This document shows, in pieces, positions 55,972 to 64,000 of a stretch of 64,000 nucleotides of DNA (positions are counted from its first letter, which is position 1; each line of letters begins with the position of its first letter). The DNA lies in NCBI RefSeq assembly GCF_016773205.1, contig NZ_JAETWB010000003.1, positions 186,001 through 250,000 on the forward strand, given 5' to 3'. The translations under genes were made by a program, and so were the position numbers. Below the pieces are notes generated by a model. That model was not told the origin of the DNA, ran no database searches, and saw nothing but the letters and a program-made list of their open reading frames with translations. The DNA is from Belnapia arida. GTDB lineage: Bacteria > Pseudomonadota > Alphaproteobacteria > Acetobacterales > Acetobacteraceae.

Positions 55972-55998
55972 CGCGGGGTTTCAGGTGGAGACCCCGCG
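55972..55998 (-). promoter_or_regulatory. Hairpin between moaB and the helicase gene
   Basis: CGCGGGGT (55972-55979) and ACCCCGCG (55991-55998) are perfect arms around 11 bases, 34 bases upstream of the helicase start. It could end the moaB transcript or structure the helicase leader. The rest of the 258-base spacer shows nothing recognisable. Confidence 0.4.
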
Positions 55999-56196
55999 TG
56001 GCTGGGTCGATCCGGAAGATGGCTTCCTGTGCGCCGGCAGTTCGACCGCGTCCCGCTACGCCCAGCAAAGGCAGCCCAAGGGGCCGCGCGCGGACTGAAA
56101 CCGGACAGGGTGGCCGCTCACGCGGCCGGGCACCACCGGGGCATGGCGCCGCCGGTACCGCCTACATACGCCTTCGCAGCTGCGAAAGCAAGGGCT

Positions 56197-56736
56197 TCAC
56201 GCTGCCCGCATATGCTCGTTGAGCCGCGGCATCAGCTCCACCAGGTTGCAGGGCCGGTGCCGGGCATCGAGCTGGAACAGCAGGATGTCGTCCCAGGCGT
56301 CCTTGCAGGCCCCGGTAGAGCCGGGCAGGGCAAAGAGATAGGTGCCGTTCGCCACGCCGCCGATCGCCCGGCTCTGCATCGTGCTGGTGCCGATCTTGCG
56401 GTAGCTGAGCATGCGGAACAGCTCGCCGAAGCCTTCGATCTCCTTCTCCAGCACACGCTTGAAGGCCTCCGGGGTCACGTCGCGGCCGGTGATGCCCGTC
56501 CCGCCGGTGGTGATGCCGCAATCGATGCTGGGGTCGTCGATCCAGCGCCGCAGCACCGACTCGATCGCATCCGCTTCGTCGCGCACGATCTCACGCGCGG
56601 CGCAACGGTGGCCGGCGCCCTCGATCCGCTCCTGCAAGGTCTGCCCCGAGCGGTCGGAGGCGAGGTCCCGCGTGTCGGAGACGGTGAGGACGGCGATGTT
56701 CACGGGGATGAAGGGCAGGCTCTCATCGATCGGCAT
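56197..56736 (-). CDS. moaB: Molybdenum cofactor biosynthesis protein B
   Basis: The 179-residue protein has the MoaB/MogA fold: [40 protein letters not shown] (molybdopterin/AMP site) and [20 protein letters not shown]. MoaB/MogA proteins adenylate molybdopterin before metal insertion. No other moa or moe gene is near; it stands 27 bases downstream of the lytic transglycosylase gene and could share its transcript. Confidence 0.92.
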   Translation of the reverse strand: MPIDESLPFIPVNIAVLTVSDTRDLASDRSGQTLQERIEGAGHRCAAREIVRDEADAIESVLRRWIDDPSIDCGITTGGTGITGRDVTPEAFKRVLEKEIEGFGELFRMLSYRKIGTSTMQSRAIGGVANGTYLFALPGSTGACKDAWDDILLFQLDARHRPCNLVELMPRLNEHMRAA

Positions 56737-56763
56737 GGCTGGCGCTCCGTGGCTCGTCGGGCG

Positions 56764-58626
56764 CTACCGTAGCGCAGCAGGCCGCCGGCGCAGCATGGCC
56801 GTTACATCCTCGGGCCCGGCGAATTTCGGCACGCTCCCGGCGGCCATCTGGTCGAGGCTCGGCGCCGGCAGGCCAAGCCGGCTGGCATAGATCCAGGAAT
56901 AGGCCATCACCCGCTGCACGAAGGCCCGGGTCTCGTCGATCGGGATGGATTCGATGAACAGGAAGGGGTCGTCCCGGTGCCCGCTCGCCGGCAGCCACTT
57001 CTGTAGGTTACCGGGTCCGGCATTATAGGCCGCCAGCAGCCGGATGAGGTTGCCCGCCACCCCCTCCTGCCGCGCCAGGTAATGCACGTAGCGCTGGCCG
57101 AGATCGAGGGAGAAACCAGGGTCGTGCAGCCGGTCCCGGTTCTCCGCCGAGAGCGAGGGATCTCCCGCCACGTAGCTCGCCGTCGCCGGCATCAGCTGCA
57201 TCAGCCCGCGCGCCCCAGCCGGCGAGACCGCAGCGGCATCGAAGCGGCTCTCCTGCAAGGCGAGCGCATAGAGCAGCGAGGGATCGACCCGGAACCCGCC
57301 CTGCGGCTGCAGGCGCGGCAGCGGGAAGCGGGCGAAGTCCCGCGGCCGCCCATCCGCCCCCTGGCTCGCCGCCGCAAGCTGCGAGGCGAGGCCGTTCATC
57401 CCCGCCGCCGAGGCCACGGAGAGCATTGCCCGCACCAGCGTCGGGTTGTTCCTGGCCTGTCCCCAGAGCTGCCGCAGCTCCGCCTCGGCCCGCACGCCCT
57501 GGCCGATCTGCAACAGGCCGAGGGCCCGCCAGCCGCCCGCCGTCTCGGCCAGCGCCGCGGTCTCGGCCTCGCCGGCCAGCTCGCCCTCCCAGGCGAATTT
57601 GTTCGGCAGGCCCAGCGCCCGCCGTGCCACCTGGCCGTAGAAGGTCCGCGGCTCCTGCGCCGCCTGCGTCATCCAGGAGACGTAGAGCTGCGGCTGCCGC
57701 GCCCTGACCGCCGCCCGCCCGGTCCAGAAGGCCGCTGCCGAGCGCAGCGCCGGCGCCGCCGCCTCGGTCCGCGCCGCCCGCTCGAAATAGGGCAGGGCGA
57801 GGTCGTAGCGCTCCATCCCCCAGGCGGCGAGCCCGGCGGCGAAGGCGGCGACGCCGTTCTCCCCCCTGCCGGCGGACTGCCGCAGCGTCTCGGCGGCGAT
57901 ACGGAAGGCCTCTTCGTCCCGCCCTGCGCGGAAAAGGCCGATCGCCAGGTCGGCCCGCAGCAGCGCCGCATAGGCCGGCGAGAGCCCGCGCGTCCGCCCG
58001 ATCAGCGCCAGCGCCGCCGCAGCATTCCCCTCCCGGGCCTTGTCCCGCACCGCCCGGTCGAGCGTCGGGTTGCGGGTAACGGCCGCACCGTCCCGCTCCT
58101 CCGGCGCCAGGGACTGGTCGGGCGAGAGCACCTCCGCCGCCTCGGGCGGGGTCGGCAGCGCCGTCCCGCGCGGCAGCATCTCGGCAAGCCGGGCATGGAT
58201 CCGCGGCGCGTCCGGATGATCCGGGTGATGCGCCAGCCAGGTTTGCAGCGCCGCCGGATTCGGCTGCCCTGCCGGCCGCAACCAGCGGTCGGCCAGCACC
58301 TGGCCGAGCAGCCGCCGGTCCTCCAGCCGCTCCGTCTCGCGCTCCGCCGTGGTGAGATCGCCCGCCGCCTGCGCCTGAAAGATGCGCCGGAGCCGTGCAG
58401 CCTCGGAGGGCGCCAGCACCTGCGGCAGCCCGGCTACCCCGCCGGTGGGGGCGGGGCGGGGCAGGATCATCGCGGTCTGGCCGAAGGAGGCCGGAGTGGC
58501 GGTCGAGGCTGGGGCCCTTTGCGCCTGGGCCGAGGCCGTGGCCCCCGCCGTCAGCGCCCCCCCCAGCAGGACCCCGCAAAGCAGGGGGCGAAGGAGGCAG
58601 CGGGCCATGGGTCTGATCGCGCGCAT
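56764..58626 (-). CDS. Soluble lytic murein transglycosylase (Slt70-like)
   Basis: The 620-residue protein starts with a signal peptide (LLRPLLCGVLLGGALTAGAT), has a long Ala-rich helical superhelix, and ends with an SLT domain: LLYALALQESRFDAAAVSPA (catalytic Glu in QES), GARGLMQLMPATASYVAGD and LLAAYNAGPGNLQKWLP. It cleaves peptidoglycan to 1,6-anhydro-muropeptides in the periplasm. An alternative start at 58608 (MARCLLRPLL) is equally good for the signal peptide. Confidence 0.93.
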   Translation of the reverse strand: MRAIRPMARCLLRPLLCGVLLGGALTAGATASAQAQRAPASTATPASFGQTAMILPRPAPTGGVAGLPQVLAPSEAARLRRIFQAQAAGDLTTAERETERLEDRRLLGQVLADRWLRPAGQPNPAALQTWLAHHPDHPDAPRIHARLAEMLPRGTALPTPPEAAEVLSPDQSLAPEERDGAAVTRNPTLDRAVRDKAREGNAAAALALIGRTRGLSPAYAALLRADLAIGLFRAGRDEEAFRIAAETLRQSAGRGENGVAAFAAGLAAWGMERYDLALPYFERAARTEAAAPALRSAAAFWTGRAAVRARQPQLYVSWMTQAAQEPRTFYGQVARRALGLPNKFAWEGELAGEAETAALAETAGGWRALGLLQIGQGVRAEAELRQLWGQARNNPTLVRAMLSVASAAGMNGLASQLAAASQGADGRPRDFARFPLPRLQPQGGFRVDPSLLYALALQESRFDAAAVSPAGARGLMQLMPATASYVAGDPSLSAENRDRLHDPGFSLDLGQRYVHYLARQEGVAGNLIRLLAAYNAGPGNLQKWLPASGHRDDPFLFIESIPIDETRAFVQRVMAYSWIYASRLGLPAPSLDQMAAGSVPKFAGPEDVTAMLRRRPAALR

Positions 58627-58762
58627 GGCACGTTCCCGTTAGCGGTCGCGAGCATTGAAGCGCAACCCCTCAATTGCGGGATCAAGATAAGATCGTTTCC
58701 ACCTGGGCGTGCATTCGCAGCGATGCCATGGCCAATGGCATGTATAACAATCCCGTTGGCAT

Positions 58763-59566
58763 CTAATCTGTGCTGTCGATCTTCCGCCGCAGCATCAGCA
58801 GGTCGTTCCAGGCCTCGCGCTTGGCCGAAGGTGTGCGCAGCAGATAGGCAGGATGCAATGTGGCGAGTGCCGGCAAGGCTTGCCCTTCATTGATTGTTAC
58901 TTGATGCCAACGACCGCGAAGCCGGGTGATGCCCTCCCGCGAGCGCAGCAGCGCCTTGGCCGAGACGCCGCCCAGCAGCACCACCAGCCGCGGCCGTGCG
59001 AGTTCGATATGCCGCAGGATGAAGGGCAGGAAGAGCGCGATCTCCGCATCCGTCGGCGTCCGGTTGCCGGGCGGGCGGAAGGGCAGGATGTTGGTGATGT
59101 AGAAATCGCGCTCCCGGCTTAGCCCGACCGAGGCCAGCATCCGGTCGAGCAACTGGCCTGAGACGCCGACGAAGGGGCGTCCCAGCCGGTCCTCATCCGC
59201 CCCGGGCGCCTCGCCAATGAACATCAGCCCGCTCTCCGCCACGCCATCGGCGAAGACGAGGTTCATCGCCGTCTCCTTGAGCGGGCTACCCTCGAACTGC
59301 GCCATGGCCTCGCGCAGCGCCGGTAGGCTGTCGGCCCCAGCCGCCAAGGCCTGCGCCCGGGTCCCGGCGACGGAGGCCGGCAGCAGCTGCGGCTGGGCGC
59401 GCAACGGCGCAGGAGCGGGGGAAGGGGAGCGCGCCGCTGGCACCTCCGCGCGCTCCGAGGCGCGCGCCGCCCGGTCCTGCGGCTCCGCTTCGAGCGCCTC
59501 GTCCACGCCCCAGTCGAGCTGGAGCCTGAGGGCCGCGATCAGCGTCTCCTGTGTCTCAGCCTCCAT
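58763..59566 (-). CDS. Family 4-like uracil-DNA glycosylase without Fe-S cysteines
   Basis: The 267-residue protein removes uracil from DNA if it acts like its family. The family 4 motifs are there: GEAPGADED (118-126), [34 protein letters not shown] and [20 protein letters not shown]. Yet the protein contains no cysteine: the Cys before RPPGNR is F163, the next ligand position is near F179 (ALFLPF), and the N-terminal pair is replaced ([14 protein letters not shown]), so it cannot hold the 4Fe-4S cluster of classic members. The first 80 residues are a Pro/Ala-rich linker. The frame opens at 59974, but the ATG 59566 fits the conserved N-terminal helix. Divergent from ETF-QO. Confidence 0.88.
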   Translation of the reverse strand: MEAETQETLIAALRLQLDWGVDEALEAEPQDRAARASERAEVPAARSPSPAPAPLRAQPQLLPASVAGTRAQALAAGADSLPALREAMAQFEGSPLKETAMNLVFADGVAESGLMFIGEAPGADEDRLGRPFVGVSGQLLDRMLASVGLSRERDFYITNILPFRPPGNRTPTDAEIALFLPFILRHIELARPRLVVLLGGVSAKALLRSREGITRLRGRWHQVTINEGQALPALATLHPAYLLRTPSAKREAWNDLLMLRRKIDSTD

Positions 59567-59660
59567 CCGCGCCCCCGCCAACGGCCTATATTCCTGCCCC
59601 CGGGGTTCCGTGCAACCCGAAGCGACGCTACATGCGGAGACGAACCAGGAGGAGCCAGGC

Positions 59661-61364
59661 ATGTCCGGTGCCGAACAGCGCGAAGCAATGGAATTCGATG
59701 TGCTGATCGTGGGGGGCGGCCCCGCCGGTCTCGCCGCCGCGATACGGCTGAAGCAGGTCGCGCCCGATGCCACGGTCTGCCTGGTCGAGAAGGGCAGCGA
59801 GATCGGCGCCCATACCCTTTCCGGCGCCGTGCTCGAGATCCGCGCCCTCGACGAACTGCTGCCGGACTGGCGCGAGGACCCGCCGGCGCTGGCGACGCCT
59901 GCCACCGATGACCGCTTCATGCTGCTGACGGAGACGCGCGCCTTCAAGCTGCCGACGCCGCCGCAGATGAACAATCACGGCAACTACATCGTCTCGCTTG
60001 GCAATGTCTGCCGCTGGCTCGGCGCCAAGGCTGAGGCGCTGGGCGTCGAGATCTATCCGGGCTTCGCCGCCTCCGAGACGATCATCGAGGACGGGCAGGT
60101 GAAGGGCGTCGTCGCGGGCGTCGCCGGCATCCAGAAGGACGGCACCAAGGGCCCCGCCTACGAGCCGGGGATGGAGCTGCGCGCCAGCTACACCCTCTTC
60201 GCCGAGGGCTGCCGCGGCTCCCTCACCAAGCAGCTCTTCGAGCGCTACGACCTGCGTCAGGGTGTCGCCCCGCAGACCTATGCGCTCGGGATGAAGGAGC
60301 TTTGGGAGATCCCGAAGGAGAACCACAAGCCCGGCCTCGTCTGGCATTCGACCGGCTGGCCGCTGACCTCCGACACCTATGGCGGCTCCTGGCTCTACAT
60401 GCTGGGCGAGAACCTGGTCTCCATCGGCTTCGTCGTCGGCCTCGACTACTCGAACCCCTGGCTCTCGCCCTTCGACGAGTTCCAGCGCTTCAAGACGCAC
60501 CCCGAGGTGCGGAAGATGCTGGAAGGCGGCAAGCGCGTCGCCTATGGCGCCCGCGCGCTGAACGAGGGCGGCTTCCAGGCCATCCCGAAGCTGGTCTTCC
60601 CCGGCGGCGCGCTGATCGGCGACTGCGCCGGCTTCCTCAACGTGCCGAAGATCAAGGGCACGCATACCAGCATGAAGACCGGCATGCTCGCCGCCGAGGC
60701 CGCCGCCGCGGCGATCGCCGGCGAGACGCGCGCGCCGGTGCTCGACAGCTACCCCACAGCCCTCAAGGCAAGCTGGGTCTGGGAGGAGCTGAAGGGCGTC
60801 CGCAACATCCGCCCGGGCTTCGCCAAGTACGGCTTCTGGGGCGGCCTCGCCAATGCCGCGCTCGACACCTACGTCTTCCGCGGCAAGGCGCCCTGGACCT
60901 GGCCACACCATGCCGACCACGAGACGCTGAAGCCTGCCGCCCAGGCGAAGCGCATCACCTACCCGAAGCCGGACGGCGTGCTGACCTTCGACCGCCTCTC
61001 CTCGGTCTTCCTCTCCAACACCAACCATGAGGAAAACCAGCCCGCCCACCTCCAGCTCCGCGATCCGGACCGTTGGAAGGGCGTGAACTGGGACCAGTTC
61101 CGCAGCCCCGAAAGCCGCTACTGCCCGGCAGCGGTTTACGAGGCCGTCGGCCCCGATGCCGAGCGCGAGCTGAAAGGCACGCCCGACCCCGAGGCCACCG
61201 GCCCCGGCGGCGATGTCGAAGCGGGCGATGCCGGCGCACGCCTCGTCATCAACGCGCAGAACTGCGTCCACTGCAAAACCTGCGACATCAAGGACCCGAC
61301 GCAGAACATCGACTGGCGCACGCCGGAGGGCGGCGGCGGGCCGAACTACATCGGCGGCATGTGA
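59661..61364 (+). CDS. Electron transfer flavoprotein-ubiquinone oxidoreductase (ETF-QO)
   Basis: The 567-residue inner-membrane enzyme passes electrons from ETF to ubiquinone during fatty and amino acid breakdown. It has the FAD site [40 protein letters not shown], the quinone/FAD region [20 protein letters not shown] and the 4Fe-4S ligands in RYCPAAVYE and [26 protein letters not shown] lies before the ATG 59661; the frame is open from 59217. It converges with a phosphotransferase gene over a strong hairpin. Confidence 0.95.
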   Translation: MSGAEQREAMEFDVLIVGGGPAGLAAAIRLKQVAPDATVCLVEKGSEIGAHTLSGAVLEIRALDELLPDWREDPPALATPATDDRFMLLTETRAFKLPTPPQMNNHGNYIVSLGNVCRWLGAKAEALGVEIYPGFAASETIIEDGQVKGVVAGVAGIQKDGTKGPAYEPGMELRASYTLFAEGCRGSLTKQLFERYDLRQGVAPQTYALGMKELWEIPKENHKPGLVWHSTGWPLTSDTYGGSWLYMLGENLVSIGFVVGLDYSNPWLSPFDEFQRFKTHPEVRKMLEGGKRVAYGARALNEGGFQAIPKLVFPGGALIGDCAGFLNVPKIKGTHTSMKTGMLAAEAAAAAIAGETRAPVLDSYPTALKASWVWEELKGVRNIRPGFAKYGFWGGLANAALDTYVFRGKAPWTWPHHADHETLKPAAQAKRITYPKPDGVLTFDRLSSVFLSNTNHEENQPAHLQLRDPDRWKGVNWDQFRSPESRYCPAAVYEAVGPDAERELKGTPDPEATGPGGDVEAGDAGARLVINAQNCVHCKTCDIKDPTQNIDWRTPEGGGGPNYIGGM

Positions 61365-61371
61365 GGGAGCA

Positions 61372-61401
61372 GGGTAGCGGCACCTCCGGGTGCCGCTACC
61401 C
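61372..61401. terminator. Perfect bidirectional hairpin between ETF-QO and phosphotransferase genes
   Basis: GGTAGCGGCACC (61373-61384) pairs fully with GGTGCCGCTACC (61389-61400) around TCCG, plus one outer G-C pair. The phosphotransferase stop codon (61396-61398) is part of the stem, and the ETF-QO stop lies eight bases before it. Confidence 0.7.
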
Positions 61402-62415
61402 CTCGACGCACTCCAGCCCGCGCCGGGCATAGGCCACCGATAGCTCGCCCACCTTCGCCGCATCCGCCGAGGCCGCCGTCCCCGTCCGCGCCCGCACCGC
61501 GATGCCCTCGAAGATCACCGCGAAGCGGAACATGGCGAAAGCCCGGTGGAAAGGCTCCAGCCGCGGCGCCGGTGTCCGTCGGCAGGCATAGTAATGCGCC
61601 ACATACTCGTCCTCGCCCGGAATCCCGAGCGCATCGAGGTCGAGCCCCCGCATCCCGCCATACTCCTCCGGCGTGCTCCGCCAGGGGATGGTGCTGAAGG
61701 CGAGGTCCGCCAGCGGATGCCCGATGGTCGAGAGCTCCCAGTCCAGCACCGCCACCACCTGCGGGCCATCGGGCGCGAACATCACGTTGCCCGGCCGGTA
61801 GTCGCCATGGACGATGCCCGCCTCGCCGTCGTCGGGCGGAATATGCGCCGCGACCCAGCCCGCCAGCTCGGCCAGCTCCGGGATGTCGCGGAAGCGCTGC
61901 ACCTCCCACTGCTTCGTCCAGCGCCCGACCTGCCGCTCGAAATAACTGCCCGGCCGCCCGAACCCCTCGAGCCCCGCCGCGCGCCAGTCGGCATCGTGCA
62001 GCCGCGCCAGCGTCTCGGCGAAGGATAGGTACATCGCCCGCCGCTCCCCGGCCGAAGCCCCCGGAAGGTCGCAGGTGCCGAAGACCCGCCCCTCCACCCT
62101 GTCCATCACGTAGAAGGGCGTCCCCACCACCTCAGCCCCTTCGTGGAACAGCACCACCGGCGGCACCGGCACCTCGCTCCCCGCCAGCGCCCGCAGCACC
62201 CGCGCCTCCCGGTCCACCGCATGGGCCGAGGGCAGCACCTCGCCCGGCGGCTTCTTGCGCAGCACCAGGCGCCGGTTGGCATAGGTGACGAAGAAGGTCG
62301 GGTTCGACTGGCCGCCCGAGATGCGCTCGATGGCCATCTCACCCTGGAGCCCTGCAATGGCCTCCCGCAGGAAGCCATCCAGCCGCGCGGCCTCGAATTC
62401 AGGCGCCTCGCCCAT
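61396..62415 (-). CDS. Phosphotransferase/APH-fold kinase of the ACAD10/11 type
   Basis: The 339-residue protein shows the aminoglycoside-kinase-like fold: SGGQSNPTFFVTYANRRLVL with RKKPPG, the catalytic loop GIVHGDYRPGNVMF and the metal-binding VLDWELSTIGHPLADLA. The RKKPPGEVLPSAHAVDREAR stretch is characteristic of the group fused to acyl-CoA dehydrogenase in ACAD10/ACAD11, which phosphorylates 4-hydroxy acids or their CoA esters. Its place next to ETF-QO fits a role in acyl-CoA catabolism. The ATG 62415 is favoured over the upstream open frame. Confidence 0.85.
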   Translation of the reverse strand: MGEAPEFEAARLDGFLREAIAGLQGEMAIERISGGQSNPTFFVTYANRRLVLRKKPPGEVLPSAHAVDREARVLRALAGSEVPVPPVVLFHEGAEVVGTPFYVMDRVEGRVFGTCDLPGASAGERRAMYLSFAETLARLHDADWRAAGLEGFGRPGSYFERQVGRWTKQWEVQRFRDIPELAELAGWVAAHIPPDDGEAGIVHGDYRPGNVMFAPDGPQVVAVLDWELSTIGHPLADLAFSTIPWRSTPEEYGGMRGLDLDALGIPGEDEYVAHYYACRRTPAPRLEPFHRAFAMFRFAVIFEGIAVRARTGTAASADAAKVGELSVAYARRGLECVEG

Positions 62416-62501
62416 GCCCGTCTCCTCCCCATCTGTCGGGAGCATGGCCGGGGCGAGGGGCGTGGGCAACCGTTCCACCCGGTTTGCGCTATCCTGCACC
62501 G

Positions 62502-62963
62502 ATGAACAGCACCTTCGCCTTCCTTGGCTTCTTCGCGGCCTGCTTCCTCGTCGCCTGCTCGGGTGCCGTCTTCCGCCCCGGCGACTGGTACGAGAACCTG
62601 GCGAAGCCGAGCTGGAACCCACCCAACTGGCTCTTCGCCCCGGCCTGGACGCTGCTCTACATCCTGATCGCCATCGCTGGATGGCTCGTCTGGCGCGAGG
62701 CTGGCTTTGTCCCGGCGCTGGCCCTCTATGGCGTGCAGCTCCTGCTGAACGCCGGCTGGTCCGCCGTCTTCTTCGGTCTGAAGCGCCCCGACCTCGCCTT
62801 CGGCGAGCTGGTGCTGCTTTGGCTCTCGATCCTCGGCTGCATCCTGCTTTTCGCCCCCATCAGCACGACGGCCGCCTGGCTGATGGTGCCCTACCTCGCC
62901 TGGGTGACCTTCGCCGGCGCGCTGAATTTCGCCATCTGGCAGCGAAACCCGCGCCCGGCCTGA
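62502..62963 (+). CDS. tspO: TspO/MBR-family tryptophan-rich sensory protein
   Basis: The 153-residue protein has five hydrophobic helices and the family signatures: KPSWNPPNWLFAPAWTLLYI, LNAGWSAVFFGLKRPDLAFG and YLAWVTFAGALNFAIWQRNP. TspO proteins bind porphyrins and repress photosynthesis genes in Rhodobacter. The ATG 62502 is chosen over 62484. Its stop directly abuts the stop of the convergent Bug gene, with no bases between. Confidence 0.93.
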   Translation: MNSTFAFLGFFAACFLVACSGAVFRPGDWYENLAKPSWNPPNWLFAPAWTLLYILIAIAGWLVWREAGFVPALALYGVQLLLNAGWSAVFFGLKRPDLAFGELVLLWLSILGCILLFAPISTTAAWLMVPYLAWVTFAGALNFAIWQRNPRPA

Positions 62964-63914
62964 TCAGCTTCGCTTCCGGCTCATGCCGGAGGCGATGAGC
63001 GCCGCCTCCACCCCCGGCTGCACCTCGCGGATCGCCGCCACCGTCCCCGCCCGGTCGATCACCCGGCTGGCGATTCCACCCGCCGCCTGCCGCGCCAGCA
63101 CCTCCGGGTCCCTCGCCGCGGCCATCAGCGCGGCCTCCAGCCGATCGCGGATCGGCGCCGGCAGGCCCGCCGGCCCGGCCCAGATGATGAGCTGCCGCGT
63201 CGCCGTCTGATAGCCCTGCTCGATCAGCGTCGGCACTTCGGGGAAGTCCGGCCAGCGGTCGACGCTCGCGCTCGCCAGCATCCGAAGCTGCCCTCCCCGC
63301 ACGAGGCCGATCATCTCCGAGGTGCCGGAATAGGTATCGACATGCCCGCCTGCCACCTGGCTCGCCGCCTCGGTGATGCTGCCGAAGGGCACGTAGCTGA
63401 TCTGGATGCCCGCCAGCCGCGCCAAGTCGAAGAAGCTGACCGCCGAGCCCGGATTGGTGCTGGCGACGGTGATGGGCCGACGCCGCCCCTCCGCGATGAA
63501 ATCGGCCAAGGTCCGCACCTGCGGCATCGACGGCCCGACCGGCACCGCGATCCGCAGCTCCGATGTGCAGCCGAGGAAGTCGAAGCTCTCCCAGGGCTTG
63601 TAGGGCAGGTCCATGGTCAGCGGCGCCACCACCAGCGCCGAGAGCCCGACCAGGCCGAAGGTGTAGCCATCCGGCCGCGATTGCGCGATCCGCCCCGGCC
63701 CGAGGGTCCCGCCCGCCCCGGGCGTGTTCCGCACCGGGATGGCGACGCCGAGCGTCTTCTCCATATGCGCAGCGATTGCCCGCGCCACCACATCCGTCCC
63801 GCCACCGGGGCCGAAGCCGGTAACGAGGCTGATCTCCCGGCTTGGCCAGCGCTCCGTCTGGGCCAGGGCGGGCATGGCAAGCGTCATCCCGCCGAGCAGG
63901 GTTCTGCGCTTCAT
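62964..63914 (-). CDS. Bug/TctC-family periplasmic solute-binding protein (second in window)
   Basis: The 316-residue protein starts MKRRTLLGGMTLAMPALAQT, a twin-arginine-like signal, and continues with the Bug fold: SREISLVTGFGPGGGTDVVA, NTPGAGGTLGPGRIAQSRPD and WPDFPEVPTLIEQGY. It shares only the family pattern with the Bug protein at 6653-7621. No TctA/TctB genes adjoin. GGGAGGA precedes the ATG at 63914. Ligand unknown. Confidence 0.88.
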   Translation of the reverse strand: MKRRTLLGGMTLAMPALAQTERWPSREISLVTGFGPGGGTDVVARAIAAHMEKTLGVAIPVRNTPGAGGTLGPGRIAQSRPDGYTFGLVGLSALVVAPLTMDLPYKPWESFDFLGCTSELRIAVPVGPSMPQVRTLADFIAEGRRRPITVASTNPGSAVSFFDLARLAGIQISYVPFGSITEAASQVAGGHVDTYSGTSEMIGLVRGGQLRMLASASVDRWPDFPEVPTLIEQGYQTATRQLIIWAGPAGLPAPIRDRLEAALMAAARDPEVLARQAAGGIASRVIDRAGTVAAIREVQPGVEAALIASGMSRKRS

Positions 63915-63934
63915 TGCTTCGTTCCTCCCTCACA

Positions 63935-63960
63935 GGAAGGGCTTTGCCCTCCCCGAACCC
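63935..63960. repeat. Short G/C hairpin with a tail shared with 7639-7649
   Basis: AGGGC-TTT-GCCCT (63938-63950) is followed by CCCCGAACCC; CTCCCCGAACCC also ends the hairpin at 7620-7650. Two instances may be a dispersed intergenic element or terminator type of this genome, or chance. Confidence 0.25.
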
Positions 63961-64000
63961 CACCCATCAGGCCGGAACCCGGCCTGGACCGGTCCGAGCC

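Overview
The window comes from a high-GC alphaproteobacterium, most likely an acetic-acid-bacterium relative of the Roseomonas type (family Acetobacteraceae). The clues are very high GC with few long antisense stops, an rpsM-rpsK-rpoA-rplQ cluster without rpsD, the long zinc-free form of S14, and two Bug/TctC solute-binding proteins. This placement is inferred from gene order and protein character, not from a phylogeny. No CRISPR array, insertion sequence, prophage or classical defence system was seen.

Positions 1-3700 hold the end of an FMN-dependent monooxygenase gene, a broken opine-dehydrogenase-like gene with several frame changes, ilvD on the minus strand and crcB. Positions 4000-36500 are one of the cell's main gene-expression blocks: tRNA-Gly, a first tuf copy, tRNA-Trp, secE-nusG, a three-gene accessory insert (Bug protein, YidB-like protein, GlsB-like membrane protein), rplKAJL, rpoBC, then rpsL-rpsG-tuf joined with almost no spacing to the S10, spc and alpha ribosomal clusters, with secY and adk inside. 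The two tuf genes are identical at the base level wherever compared, from start codon to three bases past the stop. Likely promoters (TTGAC-type -35 boxes with 16-17 base spacers) precede tRNA-Trp, rplK, rpsL and rpsM. Strong hairpins sit after tuf copy 1, in the rplL-rpoB, rpoB-rpoC and rplO-secY spacers, after rpoC and after rplQ.

Positions 36500-47000 carry an FkbM-type methyltransferase, a secreted beta-propeller protein, a LimB-like flavin monooxygenase, and a seven-gene operon in which a PTS enzyme IIA (PtsN-like) gene leads a complete Mrp/Pha cation/proton antiporter (A-B fusion, then C, D, E, F, G). A perfect 19-bp palindrome lies just upstream of the EIIA start. This EIIA-antiporter pairing is the most system-like feature of the window.

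Positions 47000-64000 are a mixed metabolic and maintenance region: a BacA/SbmA-type ABC half-transporter, a divergent UxaA/GarD-type dehydratase and zinc alcohol dehydrogenase, nicotinamidase, a Na/Pi-cotransporter-PhoU fusion, an RhlE-type DEAD-box helicase, MoaB, a soluble lytic transglycosylase, a family 4-like uracil-DNA glycosylase with no cysteines at all, ETF-ubiquinone oxidoreductase, an ACAD10-type phosphotransferase, TspO and a second Bug protein. No search was run; all names rest on recognising sequence motifs and gene order.
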